DNA of 64,000 nt. Origin: Heterostelium album PN500 (taxonomy: Eukaryota; Evosea; Eumycetozoa; Acytosteliales; Acytosteliaceae). Under the pieces are notes generated by a model, which had not been told where the DNA came from, did no database searches, and worked only from the letters and a program-made list of their open reading frames with translations. The position numbers were made by a program, and so were the translations under genes. Shown here piece by piece: positions 59,879 through 64,000 of the stretch. The stretch lies in assembly GCF_000004825.1 (NCBI RefSeq), contig NW_008805085.1, forward strand, positions 62,001 to 126,000, in the 5' to 3' direction. How positions within the stretch are numbered: position 1 is the stretch's first letter; the number at the start of each line of letters is the position of its first letter.

Positions 59879-62530
59879 ATGATGGCTATATTATATAAAT
59901 ATCAAATATTATTTGTATCTCTTTTATTATTGGCTGTTGTAGGTACTACCAATTCAATAAAGATCAATATTGATAACAATATTAAATTGGATACTGTAAA
60001 TGGATATCAAGTCGGTGTTGGTATCTATGATGTTACTGGTCCCGCTGCTGAAAGTAATTATCTATTCTTTTTTTTTCGACTACGAACGTAAAAAAGACAA
60101 TAAACTAATTAATTTATTGTTACCGCAATATAAATTCAAGCTGGTATGATGGGTTACGCTGTACCACAACAAGTAACAGAGGGATTACATTTCCGTTTGA
60201 GAGCAAGAGCCTTTGCTTTTATGGACTCTAATGGTAGTCGTGCTGTTTACGTCAGCGTCGATGCATGTATGATATTCCAAGCTGTAAAACTTCAAGTAGT
60301 TCAAATGTTGACCGATCACTTTGGACCAATGATTTACAATGAAGATAATGTACTTTTATCTGGTATTCATACTCATAGGTAAATATCTATTAATAACCAA
60401 CACTTTCTGATTCCGATATTAATAGAGTTTTTTTCAAATAGTGGACCAGCAGGATATTCGAAATATGCACTTTATGGTATTACAGCACTTGGTTTCTACC
60501 AAGAGAACTTTGACGTAATTTGTAATGGAATTTTCCAAGCTATTTTGATGGCTCATAATGATCTCCAGCCAGGATCAATCTCTGTCACTCAATCAACTTT
60601 GTATAATTCAAATATTAAGTAAGTATTAAACTTTTTTATTTAATATTAAAACTAGTTTAGTTAATTATCAATTTAAAATGATTAAAGTCGTTCACCAAAT
60701 GCATACTTAAATAACCCTCTCGAAGAAAGACTTAAATATCAAGATGATGTCGATAAAAATATTACTGTTCTAAAGATTGAAGATGCAGCTGGTTCTCCAA
60801 TAGGTGCAATCACATTCGTAAGTTCAAAAACATTTTCCAGATCTGTTATTCCGAATTACAGTTATAACTAAACCTTTGTATTTCTTATTTTCTTTTTATT
60901 AAATTTAAATAGTTTGCAGTACATTGTGTTAGTATGAACAATACTAATCATTTAATCAGTGGTGATAATAAAGGTTATGCTTCATATATGTTTGAAAAGT
61001 ATATGAATGGTAATAATACTTTGCCTGGCTTTGGTGGCTTTGTTGCTGCCTTTGGACAATCGAATGAAGGAGACGTGAGTCCAAACGTGAATGGTCCATT
61101 GTGCCGTGATGGTTCTCCTTGTGCTCCAGACTCAACATGTAACGGAAAGAACGAGGGTTGTTACGCCGAAGGTCCAGGCAAAGATATGTTCGATAGTACA
61201 AAGATTATTGGTTCCAATCAATTCGAAAAAGCATTGGAAATGTTCCAATCCACCAATCAAATGCCAATCAGTATGGCGGGTATCAACTATCGTCATTCAT
61301 GGTTGCCAATTACCAACATCACAGTGTATCCACCGTTTACACCAACCGCTACACCAGCCACCACATGTAGAGCTGCCATGGGATATTCTTTTGCCGCAGG
61401 TACCACCGATGGTCCAGGAGCATTTGATTTCACACAAAACGATAATTCCTCTACCAATCCATTCTGGAATTTCATCTCCAAATTCATTGCCGATCCAACC
61501 GAAGAACAAAAAGAATGTCAATCACCAAAGCCAATTCTATTGGATGTAGGGTAAGTTTTAATGAGAAATATTATAAATTTCACAACATATCAATAGTTTA
61601 ACTGCTAATTTACTAATGTTAACTTTTCTTTTCAAATCAATTAGACAAACAAAACCAATTCCATGGCAACCAGATATTGTACCAATTCAAATCATTACTA
61701 TTGGTAATATTGTTTTATGTGCAGTTCCAGGAGAATTTACAACTATGTCAGGTAGAAGATTACGTGAACAAATTGCTGGAATTATTGGAAATTCTCTTGG
61801 TGCCGATCCAATTGTTTTGGTTGCCGGTCTATCTAACACATACAGGTAATATTCATTTAAATATTTTTATTATACATATCTTTCACAATAACTAACTTAA
61901 CTATCATTTGTTTTCAAAAAAAAAAACAGTGGTTATATTGCAACCTATGAGGAGTATCAAGTTCAAAGATTCGAAGCTGCAGCTACAGCTTACGGACCAC
62001 ACACACTTGGCGCTTACCAACAAGAGTTTGGAAAGTTGGCACAATCGATCGTCGACAAGACACTAGTGCCACCAGGACCACCTCCAAGAAATATGACTGG
62101 ACATACCTTCTTCTTCCTCCCGCCAGTCATCTATGACGATGCTCCAGGTGGACGTTTCGGTGCTGTCTATCAAGACGTCGAGTCAACCTACCAAATCGGT
62201 CAGAATGCACCCGTCCAAGTGGTATTCTACGGTGCCAATCTCAGAAATAACTTTATGACTCAGAGCAGCTTCTTGACCGTCGACTATGAAGAGCAACCTG
62301 GCAAGTGGACAACAGTACTGAACGATGGTGATTGGGATACTCGTTTATACTGGAAGATGCATGATCTCTCACAAAGCTTAATCACAATCGAATGGTTCAT
62401 CGGAGAGACATTCCCAGTTCAACCTGGAACCTACAGAATCACACACTCTGGTTTTGCAAAACCAAGTGCACTTTCCGACAAGAGAATTCCATACTATGGA
62501 GAATCAAGTACTTTTCAAGTAGTAGCATAA
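59879..62530 (+). CDS. dcd2: Neutral/alkaline ceramidase (719 aa, 7 exons)
   Basis: Hydrolyses ceramide to sphingosine and fatty acid; secreted or lysosomal/surface location from the signal peptide (LYKYQILFVSLLLLAVVG). Exons 59879-60053, 60141-60378, 60442-60618, 60688-60817, 60913-61550, 61645-61845 and 61930-62530 sum to 2160 bases. GVGIYDVTGPAAE, MMGYAVPQQVTEGLHFRLRA, the zinc ligand region GIHTHSGPAGYS, FAVHCVSM, and SNEGDVSPN with the catalytic Ser are present, followed by the immunoglobulin-like C-terminal domain. Two ATG codons begin the frame. The symbol follows Dictyostelium dcd2 usage; which paralogue this is was not resolved. Confidence 0.95.
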
Positions 62531-63134
62531 AGATAAATCTATTACTATCTTTTTTACTTCAACCTTTTTCTTTTTTTTCAACCGTCAAAGTCTATCGTCA
62601 TCACATATCTTTGTGATTTTTCGTGATTTCTTTAAATATATTTAGATTTTTTTGCATTGTGAATCCGTTTAGATTTTATTGTCACATGTGAAATCTATGA
62701 TGGTATTGGTGTTTATATTAAAAAAAGGATGAAAAAAACTTTTAAATACTATGATGTTCGATTTACAAGAATATCATGTTATTTATCATCACCAAGTTTT
62801 CAGTTCTACATCAGAAACAAATAGTTCTTTAGAACCATCCAAACAGGTGGGAATATAAAAATCTTTAAATAATCCTTTTTTTCCAATACCAGAGTTTTTG
62901 ATCTTACAATAATCCAAATTGAAAAAAAAATCAACCAAAAAAAAAAAACAAAAAAAAAAAAATTTTTTAAAAAGGAAATTTTTAATTTTAAATTTAATTT
63001 AATTTAATTTTTTTGCATGTACAAATAAATAGTAGTAATTTTCAATCATTTTTGCATAACAAAATAATAATTTTTAATCAAATAAATAATATAATATAAT
63101 ATAATATATATAGTTTAAATATTTGTATTTCAAG
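62531..63134. other. Intergenic region
   Basis: 3' side of ceramidase and promoter of the M20 gene. A-rich tracts (62920-62960) and aatataat repeats (63095-63110). No gene. Confidence 0.5.
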
Positions 63135-63916
63135 ATGAATTCAACAAATACAATGAAATTCCCAAGTAAAGAAGATATTATAGCAAGAGTAGATGCACTG
63201 CAAACGGAATCAATTGAGAAGCTAAAACAATTGGTATCGTTCGATTCGTTGTTGGGAAATGAGAATGAAGCACAGATCTATATGCACGAGATATTCAACC
63301 AGATGGGTCTCAAAGTAGATAGATTCCAGGTGGATCTCGAGAAAATCAAACATCTTCCAGGTTTCTCACCGGTCAACTGGTCGTACGACGGCAAGGAGAA
63401 TGTCGTTGGTATTCATGAGCCTGATCCCGTACCCATTGAAATGAAATCGAAGGGTGCCACCGGTAAATCGTTGATTCTCAATGGACATATCGATGTGGTG
63501 CCAACCGGACGTGACGCTCTCTGGTCGAAACATCCGTTCTCACCGTACGTCAAGGACGGTCGTCTTTACGGTCGTGGCTCCGGTGATATGAAAGCCGGTA
63601 TAATGTCATTCGTGATGGCACTGAGAGCACTCAAGGAACTCGGATTCGTACCGGCATCGAAAGTGATCCTACAGACCGTGGTCGAAGAGGAATGCACCGG
63701 AAACGGTACACTCGCCTGTTTGGAGCGTGGTTACAAAGCCGATGGATGTATCATTCCCGAGCCATTCCCATGGATTGTCACCGGTCAGATCGGTGTAGTA
63801 TGGTGCAAAGTCAACGTCCGTGGAAAACCAGCTCACACCCTTGAAATGCAAGCCGGTATCAACGCAATTGACGCCGCCATGTTTATCGTACAAGAATTAA
63901 GAGAATTAGAAAAAGT
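63135..63916 (+). CDS. M20 amidohydrolase (acetylornithine deacetylase/desuccinylase type), 5' exon only
   Basis: Partial: runs into an intron (GTGTAT or GTATAG donor at 63915-63917) and leaves the window. First exon from ATG 63135, about 260 residues. Zinc peptidase motifs: ILNGHIDVVPTGRDALWSKH (His, Asp), DGRLYGRGSGDMKAG (bridging Asp), and TVVEEECTGNGTLACL (general-base Glu plus zinc Glu). This pattern fits ArgE/DapE-like acetylornithine deacetylases and acyl-amino-acid hydrolases. Substrate cannot be chosen from this part. The ATG follows an AT-rich leader; upstream codons lack another ATG. Confidence 0.85.
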
Positions 63917-64000
63917 GTATAGTATTACTAATCTATAACAATTAACTAACTAATCAATTAATTAATTATTATTATTATTATTTCTAACAATATATGTATT

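Overview
The window is eukaryotic nuclear DNA from a social amoeba (Dictyostelia). The evidence is very AT-rich intergenic DNA with long A/T runs, short GT-AG introns of about 50-110 bases, Asn/Gln/Thr-rich low-complexity tracts in proteins, and homologues typical of the group: a G-protein alpha subunit, a RhoGEF/RhoGAP protein, a TIG-repeat Tgr-like receptor, CAP, MFE-type hydratase 2 and neutral ceramidase. Coding regions are less AT-rich than I would expect for D. discoideum, so another dictyostelid (Heterostelium/Polysphondylium or Cavenderia type) is likelier. I cannot fix the species. No tRNA, rRNA, CRISPR array or intact mobile element was found.

Layout. 0.2-9.5 kb: G alpha, a Pif1-like helicase fused to a U-box, a low-complexity protein, a 73-residue SMIM13-like membrane protein, and the nucleolar helicase DDX27 with one apparent extra base. 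9.7-18.4 kb: a large helical protein of unknown function, then VPS35L (retriever) and AP-4 sigma, divergently transcribed. 20-23 kb: a profilin-like protein and a BRCT protein with a C-terminal RRM-like segment. 23.8-29.5 kb: every gene has a broken frame (an ATP-dependent ligase, a 41-residue TPR-like repeat array, a coiled-coil/LRR gene). In the ligase the breaks look like one-base errors, several of them next to short runs, so sequence error is as likely as decay. 29.8-38.5 kb: CAP, a type I membrane protein, mitochondrial processing peptidase beta with a second terminal-exon-like segment downstream, and a secreted SdrD-B protein. 39.5-53.3 kb: a RhoGEF/RhoGAP, DDX18/Has1, a Tgr-like receptor, a CPBP protease, dynactin p25 and ZC3H15. 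53.7-64 kb: peroxisomal hydratase 2 (ends SKL), homogentisate dioxygenase, a four-helix membrane protein, neutral ceramidase, and the 5' part of an M20 amidohydrolase that runs off the window.

The genes are mostly independent housekeeping functions, but some themes recur. There is membrane traffic (VPS35L, AP-4 sigma, dynactin p25), ribosome biogenesis (DDX27, DDX18, ZC3H15), cytoskeletal signalling (G alpha, RhoGEF/GAP, CAP, profilin-like), DNA repair or replication (Pif1-U-box, BRCT, ligase) and catabolism (HGD, hydratase 2, ceramidase). The two nucleolar DEAD-box genes share a 19-base element about 130-145 bases upstream of their starts on the same strand.

Exon boundaries were placed by hand from GT-AG sites and reading-frame continuity. 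Where exon sums are stated they were checked to be a multiple of three. Product names rest on recalled family motifs, not on a database search.
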